From: Brachypodium distachyon
Lineage: Eukaryota; Streptophyta; Magnoliopsida; Poales; Poaceae
DNA length: 64,000 bases
Assembly (NCBI RefSeq): GCF_000005505.3
Contig: NC_016132.3
Coordinates: 56,372,914-56,436,913, forward strand
Reading direction: 5' to 3'
Below, in pieces: positions 11,591-22,450 of the stretch. Each line of letters starts with the position of its first letter. The first letter of the stretch is position 1. A program made the translations under genes and the position numbers. Under the pieces are notes generated by a model that was not told the DNA's origin, ran no database searches, and saw only the letters and a program-made list of their open reading frames with translations.

Positions 11591-14500
11591 CTGGTTAGGT
11601 TGTGGGCAGTCAACAATGAATCCAACCAAACAACGAATATCATCAGAAGCCATAGTAGAAGAAGAAGCTGCCCCTATCAACAGTTCAATAACAACCAAAA
11701 GCTCATTAACAAGAGCATTCACTTTCTCTATAGGTCTCTCAGTTCCAGCAAATGTGAAAGTATCTACTGAATCTCCTTCACGAGTTACCCAGTAACACCT
11801 TCTGCATCCATCAAGAAGCATTTGCAACGCATTTGTCTCATACATGCAAGCAGACTCTGCAAAAACCATGTCTGCGAGTGAAGAGAGAAGCTTTTTCTGC
11901 AAAACATAGTTGCATGAGCTCCACATCTTCAGGTCCAACAGCAAAGTGCTAAAAAGCTGCACTTTTAGACCAGGATCATTTCTTTGCGACTGACACAAAG
12001 ATACAATTGCAGCAACAAGCTCCTCGTCACTCAGTATCTCTTTCTTCCCACTTTCCAGTCTTGACAGTGTTTCCAATAAATAATGTAAAACTAATGATAG
12101 AAGCTCTGGTCCATGTGTACGGCATAGCTCCTCCTTGTTTCCAGGATGTTGAATAGCCAGGGAAATTATCCTGAAAATGGGAACAGAAAGAGAAGCGGTA
12201 GCAAGAGACAGTGACAAATCACCAAGTATAGGTTCCAGATTATCCATCTCAACATTGCTCACGGTCAATGGTAGTAAAGCCATTGGACCTCCACAAGCTA
12301 ATGCCCACAAAGATTCTGCAGGTCGCACGCGGTAAGATACATGAACCATCCTAACAACTTCTGCAGGTCTTCGCTGAGTACCTAGGATTCAACATAAGAT
12401 AACATCAGCAGTTATCCTTCTGAACCTGCCCAAGCCACCTTCTTTTAGGTATACACATTTATTGTACGATATAAGTTTTGCTAGCAATTAGAACCCTGGT
12501 CCGTAGACCGTAGTTATGGTTAACAGCATGTCAGGAGTCAGGACAACAATTGCTTTCAATCAATAAAAGGAATGGTTGATACGAAATTGGTTAACAATAT
12601 ACTCATAATATTGTGCCCCCTCCGTCTAAAAATACAAGGCTTACTTTGTTTCGCTAGGAAAAGCTTTTGATCGACAATTACTCTTTCAGTTGTGTAAAAA
12701 AAAGAAGAATTACTCTATCAATATAAAATTTATGTGACACAAAATTAATGTCATTAGATCCATATTCAAACATCAGATACTGATGGAGTAATTATTGGTC
12801 AAAAGCTTGTCCTAACAAAATGAAAATAAGCCTTTATATTTTTGGACGGAGGGTGTATGACACAAATTTTTACAGCCACTAGAGACACCCTTGTCCCTGG
12901 TAATGGTTAATGGCATGTGAGGATAACAATTTCTATCAGTCAATACAAGAAAGATTCATGCAGAATTGGGGAAAAATGAAGACTGCAGTATGCCATAATA
13001 GCCTGAAGGGCGTATAGGAAGTGCAGAAAGATTCATGCAGCCTTCATCGGGATCATAACTAGACCATGGTTCAACTAAGACCAAAAGAGAGTAGAAGCAA
13101 GGCCATTCTGCTTGTGTCATTGTGTGTTTTTGTGCTTTTCTTGGTTGGCCCTTCGGCCTTTTGTGTTCTATGTTAGGGTTCTTCTAAAAATTAACAGGCT
13201 TGCTGTTTTGTAAAATAAAATTATGCAAGGCAAGTTGGATTGACAGTTCAACTGTTAAACAAACCTGTCGAACCAGAAGGTGAAGCATCCGGACAAAATC
13301 GGCCGTTGAGTAGGCTAGGGTGATACAGAAGATGTAAGCTTGCTGCAGTCTCAATGTCAAGCGCATAACTATCTTCAGCTACTTCCCTAATGTGATCACT
13401 GGTAGCTTTCCAAGGCAAACCAGCGGCATTGCTGAAGCTGGGAAGTGCATCTCCTTCCCTAGAAGCAAGTCGAGTCATTCTCTCTGGCCCAATCGGCTCC
13501 ATGAAAATATATATAGGCCCCATTTCCACAAACAGTGCGCATTGCCGCCGCCGGCGCTGCAGGCCAGAAATAGTTGGTGGTGGGTTTGTTCCAATGCAGC
13601 AGAAGGCCAGCGGTTTCAAGATGCGTGGGAACTCAAACGGACAGCTCTCGTGAAGTTTGTCATCCACATAGAACCGCAGTTCACTCTCGACCATTCCAAG
13701 CAAACCCTGTTTGCTTGCGTACTCCAAACCAACAAAGTACCAGCACTGTGGTTTGAATTCATAGGTGAAATGGAGAGAAGCCTTTTTCCCCTTTCCAGTC
13801 CCACTCTCAACGACTAGAAACTGGCCATGAAAATAAGCCTCCACACCATCGTTATCAGCAGTGAGGAAACTGAAAAGTCGGGGCATGTGCTTCGTCCCTT
13901 CTCCAGCAAGTGTGCAAGCAGCCGCAGCTGCCGCCCATGCTGATGATTTCCCAGACGTTGATGCTGCAGCGGCTGCAATGGCTGCTGTGGCCGTAGCTGT
14001 GTTGCGTGAGTCTGAGAATGACTCTACATATATCCACGTGGCAAACCCAAATCCATTCGAGAATGGCCACCTGCTCTCCCCAGGGGCAAGCAAGCCAGAG
14101 CTCTCGCCATCGAACTCAAACGTCACTGCAGGGCCCTTTGCCTCATTGCAGCCAACAGAATTTTCCAATGCAAGTGTCAGCTGCGTCGCCCAGAGCGTCC
14201 CAAGAGCCTTCTTAACCAAAAGGAGCCAGGAATGCAAGCCCTTGACACTAACCGAGTGTCCGCCCAGCACCTGAATGCAATGCACAAGTGGTGTCCCGTC
14301 CCACTCCCTGCTCTGACCCATTCCTACGAACAGCTTCTCTGCGACCTCGAGGAGAATAGCGAGAAGACCCGAAGCGGAGCACATGGTGCGGTTGCGAGTG
14401 CAGGCGCTGAGGGTGGCGAGGAGACCACGGGCCATACGAGTGCGCGGCGACGGCTCGGTGCCACAGGGGAGGTAGGGCAACAGCTCGGCCGCGATGGCGG

Positions 14501-14948
14501 CCGCGCGCGAGCTGGACATGATGCTGGGCGTCGTGCTGCTGCTGGTGCCGTCGCCTGTGCCTTCGTCGATGCCATCCACGCCGCCCATCGTGATCATCAG
14601 TACGTCCACGATGAAATGCGAGACCTCGCCGTTTTCCTCGGAGACCATCTCGCGGAGGCGGTCGACCCCGCCGCCCATGATCACTGCGTCGACCGCCCGC
14701 ACCACCGCCTCTGGGACTTCGGACGACACGACCGGCGCTAGGCGTCTCCGCAGCGGTGGGGGAGGCTGCGTGGAAGGCTCTGGAGGGACCACCGGCGAAT
14801 CCGCGGTCGTCTCGACGTCCGACATCTCCTCGTCCTCGATGATGTACCCCTCGCCGCGGGGCGACTCATCGTCGAAGTGCTCGACGACACCGTCCTCCCA
14901 CGGCGAGGTGGGCGAGGCGTCGGACACATCGCGCGAGTCCTCCTCCAT
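11591..14948 (-). pseudogene. BEACH-domain protein (BCHC1/C2-like), 5' two exons only
   Basis: N-terminal part of a very large BEACH/WD40 protein of the kind that acts in membrane trafficking. Exon 1 is 14948-13265 and exon 2 is 12381-11591; together they encode 825 aa in one open frame across a GT-AG intron (phase 1). Recognisable family segments include [38 protein letters not shown], the ConA-like stretch [20 protein letters not shown], and DCPQPNQ at the exon 2 end. Family members are roughly 2,900 aa and continue with PH, BEACH and WD40 domains, none of which is present in this window. Exon 2 ends at CAG|GCAAGT, a GC-type donor; without splicing, translation runs 12 residues to a stop at 11552. 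It is either a 3'-truncated gene or one broken by rearrangement. The promoter and first exons look intact, so a short product is possible. Confidence 0.85.
12617..12853. mobile_element. Stowaway-like MITE in the BEACH intron
   Basis: Lies inside intron 1 of the BEACH gene (12382-13264). The inverted ends read CCCTCCGTCTAAAAATACAAGGC and, on the other side, the complement of CCCTCCGTCCAAAAATATAAAGGC. The ends and AT-rich body are typical; the TA duplication is eroded. Confidence 0.75.
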
Positions 14949-15446
14949 TACATCGGCTCACTTCATGGAAAAATCCACAAAAATGTGCGGAATCGATTAG
15001 CGACCGGAGCAAGGGGGAGAGGATCAAGCGCAATGTGGGTGAAATTGATGGAAAAAATTTGGGGAAAAAATTTGCGATTGGGGTGTGAGGCCAGGGAGAA
15101 ACTGGAGTTTTTTGGGAAAATGCTCGCGAGAGATTAGCGGTGGTAGCTGGCGCGGTGCATGGCGTGGCCCGAGAGGCGGAAGGAAGAGAGAGAGGGGGGA
15201 AGCGGCCAAGCGGGGAAGGCGAAGAAATGGCGCCGTGGCAGATTGCTTGTTACCGGGCCCGGTATGGCAGAGTACGTGGCGGCTACGAGTTTAGACCTAG
15301 AAGCGCCGTGCCCTGTTTTCCCCGTGTGATCGTGTATCAACGTAACTTCTGTGGATAGACGCTGTGGGTCGTCGGACCAAGAAATAGCTGTCGTTGGATC
15401 AAATCGTCTGACCAGTTGTGCCTACCTCCATGGCTCTGTACATTAA

Positions 15447-15850
15447 GGGCGTGTTTGGATGGGCTCACGGCCGCAGCCTGCAGCGCAGCAGCTGGGATGC
15501 AATCCCGTCGCCGCAGACGGGTGTTTGGTTGGGCTTGCATCCGGAGGAGGAACGGCGGAGAAGAAACGGAAGCCGCGGGAGATGAAAGAGAGCGACAGAG
15601 GAGGAAAGGGAGCGGCGGAGAAGAAATACGAGCAGAGGTGGCGGAACGGCGGCGGCGGCAGAGGAACGACGGCGGGATATTGAAAGAAACGGCCGGAGGT
15701 GGCGGGATATTGGGTGTTTCTCGTGTGCAAGCCTGGAGGCCGTTTTTTTCACCTCGGGTGCAAGGCCCACCTACGATGCAGGATACCAAACCGATGAATT
15801 TTTGCAGCTCGGGTGCGGGCCAACGCTCGTGCAGACATCCAAACACGCCC
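15447..15850. mobile_element. Tourist/PIF-Harbinger-type MITE with TAA duplication
   Basis: The perfect 15-bp inverted ends are GGGCGTGTTTGGATG at 15447 and CATCCAAACACGCCC ending at 15850. Both sides are flanked by TAA (15444-15446 and 15851-15853), the target-site type of PIF/Harbinger elements. The 404-bp interior is GC-rich with a central GA-rich strand and no intact transposase. It sits about 500 bp upstream of the BEACH gene start. Confidence 0.85.
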
Positions 15851-16111
15851 TAAAGAAACCAGCATTCGGTTACAGTTCACACTCATATCCTACAGACATA
15901 CCGAGTTTTTAGTTATTTGTTGCCCTAGTTATTATTTTGTTTCGACTAAGCAACCAGACAAAAACATATACAATACTTTAGATGGAATTTTTAGAATCCA
16001 CATGACAAGTACATGGACAGGAATAAGTCCTCTGAGGTTAGAAATATTGTGGCATGGTTTTCATTTTCAGATATTTTAAGTGTCGTGGATTTAGTACAGT
16101 ACAACTTTGTA

Positions 16112-16224
16112 CTCCCTCTGATTCTAAATTCTTGACTCAAATTTGTCCAAATATGGATGTATCTATTCTTAAAAAACGTCTAGATACATGTAATATTTCG
16201 ACAACAACTTATGATCGAAGGGAG
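16112..16224. mobile_element. Stowaway MITE
   Basis: Flanked by TA on both sides (16110-16111 and 16225-16226). The ends are CTCCCTCTGATTCTAAATTC and the near-complement ATGATCGAAGGGAG. The interior contains the ATGGATGTATCTA and TCTAGATACATGTAATATT arms seen in several other copies in this window. Confidence 0.85.
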
Positions 16225-16709
16225 TAGTAAATTTCAGACACTTATTATGTATCGGAGGAGTACCACATTCCAAAACTTGTTTTTACATTCTACTGCTGCC
16301 ACTTACCTAATATGCCGGGTTCATGGCATAAAGCTATGGACTAACTTACAACCGAACCTCCTTAGTCCTTTGGTTGGCAATGCTCCCAAGATGGCAAATG
16401 TAGGGCCATTTTCCCAATCAGTATTTTCTTCCAAAATAGTCTACTCCCAAGATGATCTAATATGTTTTCTTCAACACCAACAAAAATATGAAAAAAAAAT
16501 TCAAAAAAGAGGATGTACGCAACAAAAACATGATCTAACATGCTAACTATAACTATAGGAATCTTGGAAAAAGCATCATGTAAATTAGGAATGCAGAGAT
16601 ATACACCACACTTTATACACCATGCTAAAACTATGAGCAAATGGGTAAAAGAGTCTTCTCTAGAACATCTAGAGATATACACCACACTCATCACATCACA
16701 AACCAGTAA

Positions 16710-16994
16710 TCACACCAACAACCATAAGAGGTATAACAACGGCAAAATAGAGTTAACATAGTTTATGTCTCTTTCAGTATTATGTGAACTATTCTTAAAC
16801 TTAAGTTTCAAATTTTGCCCATCCCAAACATCAGCAATTGTGGCATTACATTCATTGCAGATAATATAAAGAGGCCAAAATTGAACTACAAGAGAAGAGG
16901 TACCAAACCAAGTATCTTCCCAGAACTTGATTTTGGTACCATCTCCCACAATCCACCTATAGCCAAATCTGGCAGCCTTGGCAGCCCACATCAC
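16710..16994 (-). mobile_element. LINE reverse-transcriptase fragment
   Basis: A minus-strand frame of about 90 aa contains FGYRWIVGDGTKIKFWEDTW and a following VWDGQNLKL segment. This pattern is typical of the region after the reverse transcriptase in plant LINE (non-LTR) polyproteins. Neither the RT core nor the endonuclease is present, so this is a short degenerate fragment. Confidence 0.75.
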
Positions 16995-17010
16995 TCCTTT
17001 CCAGAAGTAT

Positions 17011-18200
17011 TAAATAGATATATGTCTAAACAATCAGATATGCAGCAATGCCAGGTTGCCACTTACATTGGACCATCACATTAAACAATCAGAAAAGCTT
17101 AAAGGTTAGACTGACGCTAGAAGTTGAATGCTTGCCAAAAAATTAATGACAAACCATAAGGAAACCATCCATACGAAGCTTTTACGAGGTTTCAAGATTC
17201 TTGTTATATCAAGACACGTGACATACAGACAAGAGAGGAACATGATCTAAACTAGTCAGCGGCCAAACAAGCTGAGAAAGAAACCTGTAAACACCAGTCA
17301 AGATCCACTACAAACAGCCTAACCAAGCACCCTATCTGTCGTCACCATCCCAACAAAACACCAGTCAAGAGCTAGCCACTACCGGAACCAAGCACTGGAC
17401 TATCTCATCACTTCAGCCAGCAAAACGTCAACAGACAAGACAGCTCAAACACTACCTCCTTGAAGTCACTGCAACTAGCATAATCACCAATCCAATAGGA
17501 ATCCAGTCAAGAACCAAGCATGTATGTATCTCATCACTTCAGCCAATCAGCTCGAACACTACCTCATTGACCAATGTCCCCCAAGAAGAGAATTCAGTTT
17601 TTGTCTTTTGTCTACAAGATTTTTCCACAGATTAGATAGTTCCACAGATTAAGCCAGTACCATAACGAAAAATAGAGTACCCCATCAACCAACGGACAAA
17701 CTAGCATGCATGGATCATGTACTAGAAAACTTAAGAATCATCATGGGATTTCATCAACAAGGTTTTGTTCACATTCGATGGATCATTCATTACACATAAG
17801 CATCTAGCATTCTTCCCACATAATCAATCAGAATTTAGTAAATCCATGAAAATCAATGAGACCAGCATCCATTCTTACACTATGATTTATTTCTAAGTCC
17901 TAGTCATTACTACAACCAAAGCCTTGCTTTGTACACACATCGAGACAGGAACATGCACTTGATCGAGACCTACCACACAAACAAAACGACCAAAACTGAC
18001 AAATGTACAGCACCATAACACAATTAATTGCGATGCCTACTCAGGGTCAGCTGAGAGAACAGCAAAACAGAGGGAGAAACTTACGGAAAACAGAAAGGAG
18101 GAGCTAGTGCAGACAAAGCTTGACAACGATGTGTGCATGTACATAATGAATACTTGCTCTTGTGTTTAAATCAATAATGCAAGAAAGTCAAATTAATGTA
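17011..18200. other. Non-coding stretch, nothing recognised
   Basis: AT-rich sequence with short repeated phrases around CACCAGTCAAGA and ATCTCATCACTTCAGCC near 17290-17550. No frame of note. Any further 3' exons of the unknown minus-strand gene at 18480-19712 would be expected here, but none could be identified. Confidence 0.4.
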
Positions 18201-18313
18201 TTCCCTCCGTCCCATATTAAGTGCAGAAATATTACATGTATCTACACGCTTTTTAGATATAGATACATTCTTATTTGGACAAATTTGAGTCACTTAATAT
18301 GGGACGGAGGGAG
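18201..18313. mobile_element. Stowaway MITE
   Basis: Near-perfect inverted ends TTCCCTCCGTCCCATATTAAGTG and CACTTAATATGGGACGGAGGGAG lie between TA duplications (18199-18200 and 18314-18315). The pairing of the ends suggests a comparatively recent insertion. Confidence 0.9.
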
Positions 18314-18479
18314 TACTTCTTTATTTTGCACATGATATTTTAGGCCTCGTAAAAAAATGACCAATATCATCAAACATTCAACAAATATACATTCATCTTC
18401 ATATAAAAACACATAACAAATGCACTAACCAATGAAATCACTGCAAAGTTAGTATACAAGCTCAGGATGTAGTGTCTAC

Positions 18480-19712
18480 CTATGGGGTTGGGGTCTGGAT
18501 CAGTCCAGTACGTGTATGGTGGTCTTTCCTTCTTGCCAACCTCCAGCTCCTTCCAAATATCCAAATAAATGAATAACTCTTCCAATGTAAGGCCATATAA
18601 GGGGAAAATGGCATTGATTAGCTTCTCTACTTCCAGAAGGGTGTAAGCATAGTTCACAACTGATTGATGGTCATAGGATGGACCAAAAGGGTGCTCAAAT
18701 GGATCACGGCAAAGAGCCACAAGAATCCTGCCGAGAGCACGTTTTGTTTCATGTTCTTTGAGCGGTCCTCCAGTTTCAGAGCAAGGCCAACTGACTGGGC
18801 TAGCAGATGCCAATCCTCCTCGCATGCCTTGGGCCTTACGTGCCCAGTAGTCAATCATGGGGTGCAGACCTTTCCGCTCGCAAAACTCCATTGGGAAGAG
18901 TTCTCCTAACTTCTCCAAGACAGCTAGTCCGGAAGCTCTTCTAAGGTTACCACCATCATGATAAACTCCCTACGGAGCACATGATTGGCTCTACAATTGC
19001 GTTGTATCCTTTCTGAAGGAGTTCTTGTTACAGAGTGATTGGTTATCCATTTCTTGTCAACCCATTCCTCTTGAGAGATCAAACGAAGATAGTCATCCAA
19101 ACATGCCGGAAAAACGACGTCACTTGGGTCAATACCTGTGGATAACTTCACTGCACGGCCAAACATAGCATGCAGCGCAAGAAATGGAGATGTGGGACGT
19201 TCCTGGTCATTTATATCAGTCTCCTTGAACATCACTGCATTGTGTTCAGGTGACCAAAGCATGTTGTCAATCCTGAATAAGGAGCTTACATTGAGTCCCC
19301 TCATTAAGTTGACGGCTGCAAGGTCAGCACCGTGTCTTAGTAGAGAAAATCCCAAAGGTCCCAGCTCAATTAGACTTCTCCTTGAAAATGGACTCTCATT
19401 CAATAGATCAACAATTCTGATGAGGCCTGTTACGCTAGTGAACTGAAGGATACCTCCACGAGTTAGGCAGTCTTCAAAATGCTTCAGTTTCCTGTTATCA
19501 AGTTCATAGTCTGCATTGCCTCTACAATACAAAAACAAACTTGTCAAACAAACCTATTGTGAAAATATTAACACATTTGGCAAGACAAAAAGAAAATGTG
19601 ATTTTACTAACATCACTTGACGAATTACTGGAGGTCTTTGTCCAAAAGTGCTAAAACCTCGACCCCTATTGGTTCTGAAAACAGAGGAATTTGAAGGTGC
19701 CATCAATTTCAT
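18480..19712 (-). pseudogene. Gene of unknown family with a frameshift
   Basis: I do not recognise the family. Exon 1 (19712-19612) begins MKLMAPSNSSVFR and joins by a phase-2 GT-AG intron to exon 2 from 19521 (ELDNRKLKHFEDCL onward). About 200 residues later the frame breaks near 18956. The minus-strand frame ending NHVLRREF runs to a stop at 18924. A frame offset by one base continues at once with GNLRRASGLAVLEKLGELFP and on through DYWARKAQG to DPDPNPIG, where a donor-like ATAG|GTAGAC lies at 18480. One missing base near the junction would restore a single product, so this is probably a recent pseudogene, or a sequencing or assembly error. Predicted protein is mostly helical and soluble, without a signal peptide. 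Further 3' exons are not visible. Confidence 0.55.
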
Positions 19713-20280
19713 TTTGGAATTGCTTAGAACAGTATGGTACCCATTCCCGACAAGATGACCTGACTGTGCGCCACCACAAATGAGAGCCTGGCTCTTGATG
19801 AATGAAGCAGTGATACTACACTAATTTAAGTAGATGTGCTTTGTAAAAAAAGTATCAATACTTGGGATTGTCTTACATACCTAAGAACTAATAAAGTGAC
19901 AAAATCATAGATTATACTAGATGCATCCGTAAAACGAAATCAGGGTCAATGTACCCCCAGCACACATGATCTTAATACATGGTGTATTCATTTCAACAAG
20001 GTTTTGACCATGCACTAGATTGTTAATTGGTGGTTTATATGACATCAAATTGGTACTAGTAAAGTTTTCAAAAACATAAACTATGTAATGCTAAAACAGG
20101 GTCCACTTAGCCATACATGACAAGTGCCATTTTGCAAATGGCAGTGGCACAACTGATGTCCTGTCAGATTAATGTAAAACCATGGTGCATGATGACCATG
20201 GTACCATTCATTGTCTCATTTCAACACACAAGATTCTAATCTTATTGGCAGGTAGAATCAATCACTCAGACCACTAGCTG
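19713..20280. other. Upstream flank of the unknown gene
   Basis: AT-rich, no open frame of interest and no repeat recognised. Presumably promoter or leader-intron sequence of the minus-strand gene below it. Confidence 0.35.
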
Positions 20281-20359
20281 CAACCTCGGGAATGCCTCAA
20301 CCCCAGGAATCAAGCAACAAATCAGCTACTACACCATACTACAGCGGTTTCAGTCGGAA

Positions 20360-20660
20360 ACTCCATGGTGGGAACAGTGCGGTCAGCCCAGATCGAACGG
20401 AAAAAGGCAGTGGAAACGCCCCGGTGGAACAATGCGATCAGCCCAGGTCGAGCGGAAAAGTCAGGGATGCGAACCTACGTTAGGGTTTAGAGGTTCCAGT
20501 CAGGGAACAGTGCGATCAGCCCAGATCGAGCGGATTAGGCAGGGGATGCGAACCTAGGTAGGGTTTGGCGCTTCCAGTCAGGAAGGCCGCGGCGGGAACA
20601 GTACGATCAAGCCAGATCGAGCGATGCGAACCTAGCGTAGGGTTTAGGGCTACGGCGACT
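20360..20660. repeat. Diverged tandem repeat of about 80-120 bp with teloboxes
   Basis: Three to four imperfect copies of a unit containing GGGAACAGTGCGATCAGCCC, AGATCGAGCGGA and GATGCGAACCTA. The last three copies end in TAGGGTTTAG or TAGGGTTTGG. On the minus strand these are AAACCCTA teloboxes, common in plant promoters near transcription starts. The position is compatible with a distal promoter or leader exon of the minus-strand gene at 18480-19712. Confidence 0.65.
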
Positions 20661-20706
20661 GAGCTGGAGGGAACGAAGGCCGACGGCAATGGAAAACATG
20701 GTCGAC

Positions 20707-20832
20707 GGAGTAGTCGCCGCTGTCATCACGGAGAGGCGGAGCGCCGACGGAGTAATCGCCGCTGTCATCGCGGAGAGGCGGAGCGCCAACGGAGTAGTTG
20801 CCGTTGTCATCGCGGAGAGGCGGAGCGCCGAC
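20707..20832. repeat. Three tandem 42-bp repeats
   Basis: Exact period 42: units at 20707-20748, 20749-20790 and 20791-20832, each GGAGTAGTCGCCGCTGTCAT followed by a GAGAGGCGGAGCGCC core. Because 42 is a multiple of 3, both strands stay open through the array. The plus strand encodes a 14-residue basic unit (CHHGEAERRRSNRR-like) and the minus strand a TPSALRLSAMTAA-like unit. Confidence 0.85.
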
Positions 20833-20839
20833 GAGAGGA

Positions 20840-21760
20840 CTCCGCGAGACAAGACCGTGTGTTAGGATTTAGGAAGCTCTAGAGAATACTGCGATGGAAA
20901 TGGTGGGGGATTTCCAAGATGGCTTTACCTTGCCATTTCGCGGCCTAGTACCAGTTTTTTTTTCTTTAGAACTTCGGCCAATTATTAGTTTTTTTTTATT
21001 TAGAAAGGCCTAGTATTAGTAGGCACCGTCCATTTAGTGGCGTTGGGCATGGGCCATCACGAAGCGTCACCAGGACCATGTGCCCGATAGATGGCCATCG
21101 GGCCAGGCTTTGTGCTTGGCCCAGCACATATTTAATCGGGCTGGCCCGAGGCTCCCCTTTGACACACCTGGGCCTCAACCCCAGGCCCATCAGGGGAAAA
21201 TAATTTTAAGAGACCAGACCCTCTGCATGTTAAAAAATCTAGCCGGCACCTCCCACAAAAATCTAGCCTGCACCTCCCATACTGCCGAAAAAAGTGGCAG
21301 GCCGGATGCGAAATGGGAGGGACGGCTGGAGTTGCTCTAAGCCCAGCCACTAAATGTTTGGGGTGCTCTTAAGTGCTCTGATCAGATGCAGACTTACAAG
21401 CATACCATCCTTCCTGTCGAAAGAAGAGGCTAAAAAGGTTCTCAGGTGATTTGCTATGCTGTTTTGTACAAAAAGAATGTCGAAGCCCGAATGTAAATAG
21501 TTGAAGAATAGATGACTGAGCTGGGCGTGTGTGCTTTATCGTTTTGCATCCTTTTTTTTTGGTTAATTGAACTTCATACATTTACCTTGAGAGATTAGCA
21601 GTAATACAAATCCTTGATCTCCTCTTGTAATTGACTTGATTTCCTCTAGACAGACCCATGTCAAGAAACAATGAAGCGGGGGAAGCATCATTAGCTAAAT
21701 AAAGAAAGAAGAAGCTAGATGAGAAGCTAAAAAGGCTGAATGAATTGGTTCTCTCAGAGA
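20840..21760. other. Non-coding spacer
   Basis: Contains two poly(T) tracts near 20956-20997, and GC-rich text near 21100-21330 with the phrase GGAGTTGCTCTAAG often seen at transposon edges. No gene was recognised. Confidence 0.35.
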
Positions 21761-22324
21761 TCTTGGTTGCCGGGTTCTCCTCTGGCGTTATTTACATTTC
21801 TACAGTGGGGGATGCAGCGATAAAAAAGGAAGCAAGGGCAGGACACACGACTCGGCATAGGGTCTGTCTATTGAGTAGACGCCTGGTTTTGATTCAGAAA
21901 CCAGTCGCCTGGTTTTTGATAAAAAATCAGGCGCCTACTTTGTGTGTTAGTTTCAGTCGCCTGTTTTCTGCATTTTTTCAGTCGTCTGGTTTTTTGGCCA
22001 AAACCAGTCAAATATCAAAAAGGCCAGCCGGTTGGGCAAACAAGCAAAATCTGCTAGTTTAGGCGCCAAAAGAAAACACAGATGCAAACTACTAGCTTTG
22101 ATTTTGGCCAAAAACTGTTCTATTCTGGCCAGAGATATTCAGATTATAATCCTTCTGCCCGAAGACGGAAGAGCTAAAGCAGCAAATACAGTGCTAAAAA
22201 AATCAGAGCAAATGCATAGATGCTCACTGCAATTACAATACTAAAAAAAATCCGAAGACATAAGAGCTAAAGAAGCATCCATAAACACACATGATTAGCA
22301 AAACAGACCATTCAATGTTATGCT

Positions 22325-22450
22325 ACATGACCAAAAGCTAAGATGCTCAGTGAATCTGGAATCCTAGGTTACAGGACCAAAAGCTTTAGATGCTCAGTGC
22401 ATTTAGAATCCTAGGTTACAGGACCAAAAGCTAAGATGATAGGTGCATTT
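22325..22450. repeat. Short tandem repeat of about 53 bp
   Basis: Three copies of a unit with GACCAAAAGCTAAGATGCTCAGTG and ATCCTAGGTTACAG. A diverged copy of the following segment (CTACTACAGCAAATAGCCATGACC) recurs near 23180, about 720 bp away, showing a second, longer period. Confidence 0.7.

Noticed and set aside
14232..15000. Long plus-strand frames across the BEACH first exon
   Set aside because: They arise from GC-rich codon bias of the minus-strand exon; the minus-strand translation has clear family motifs.
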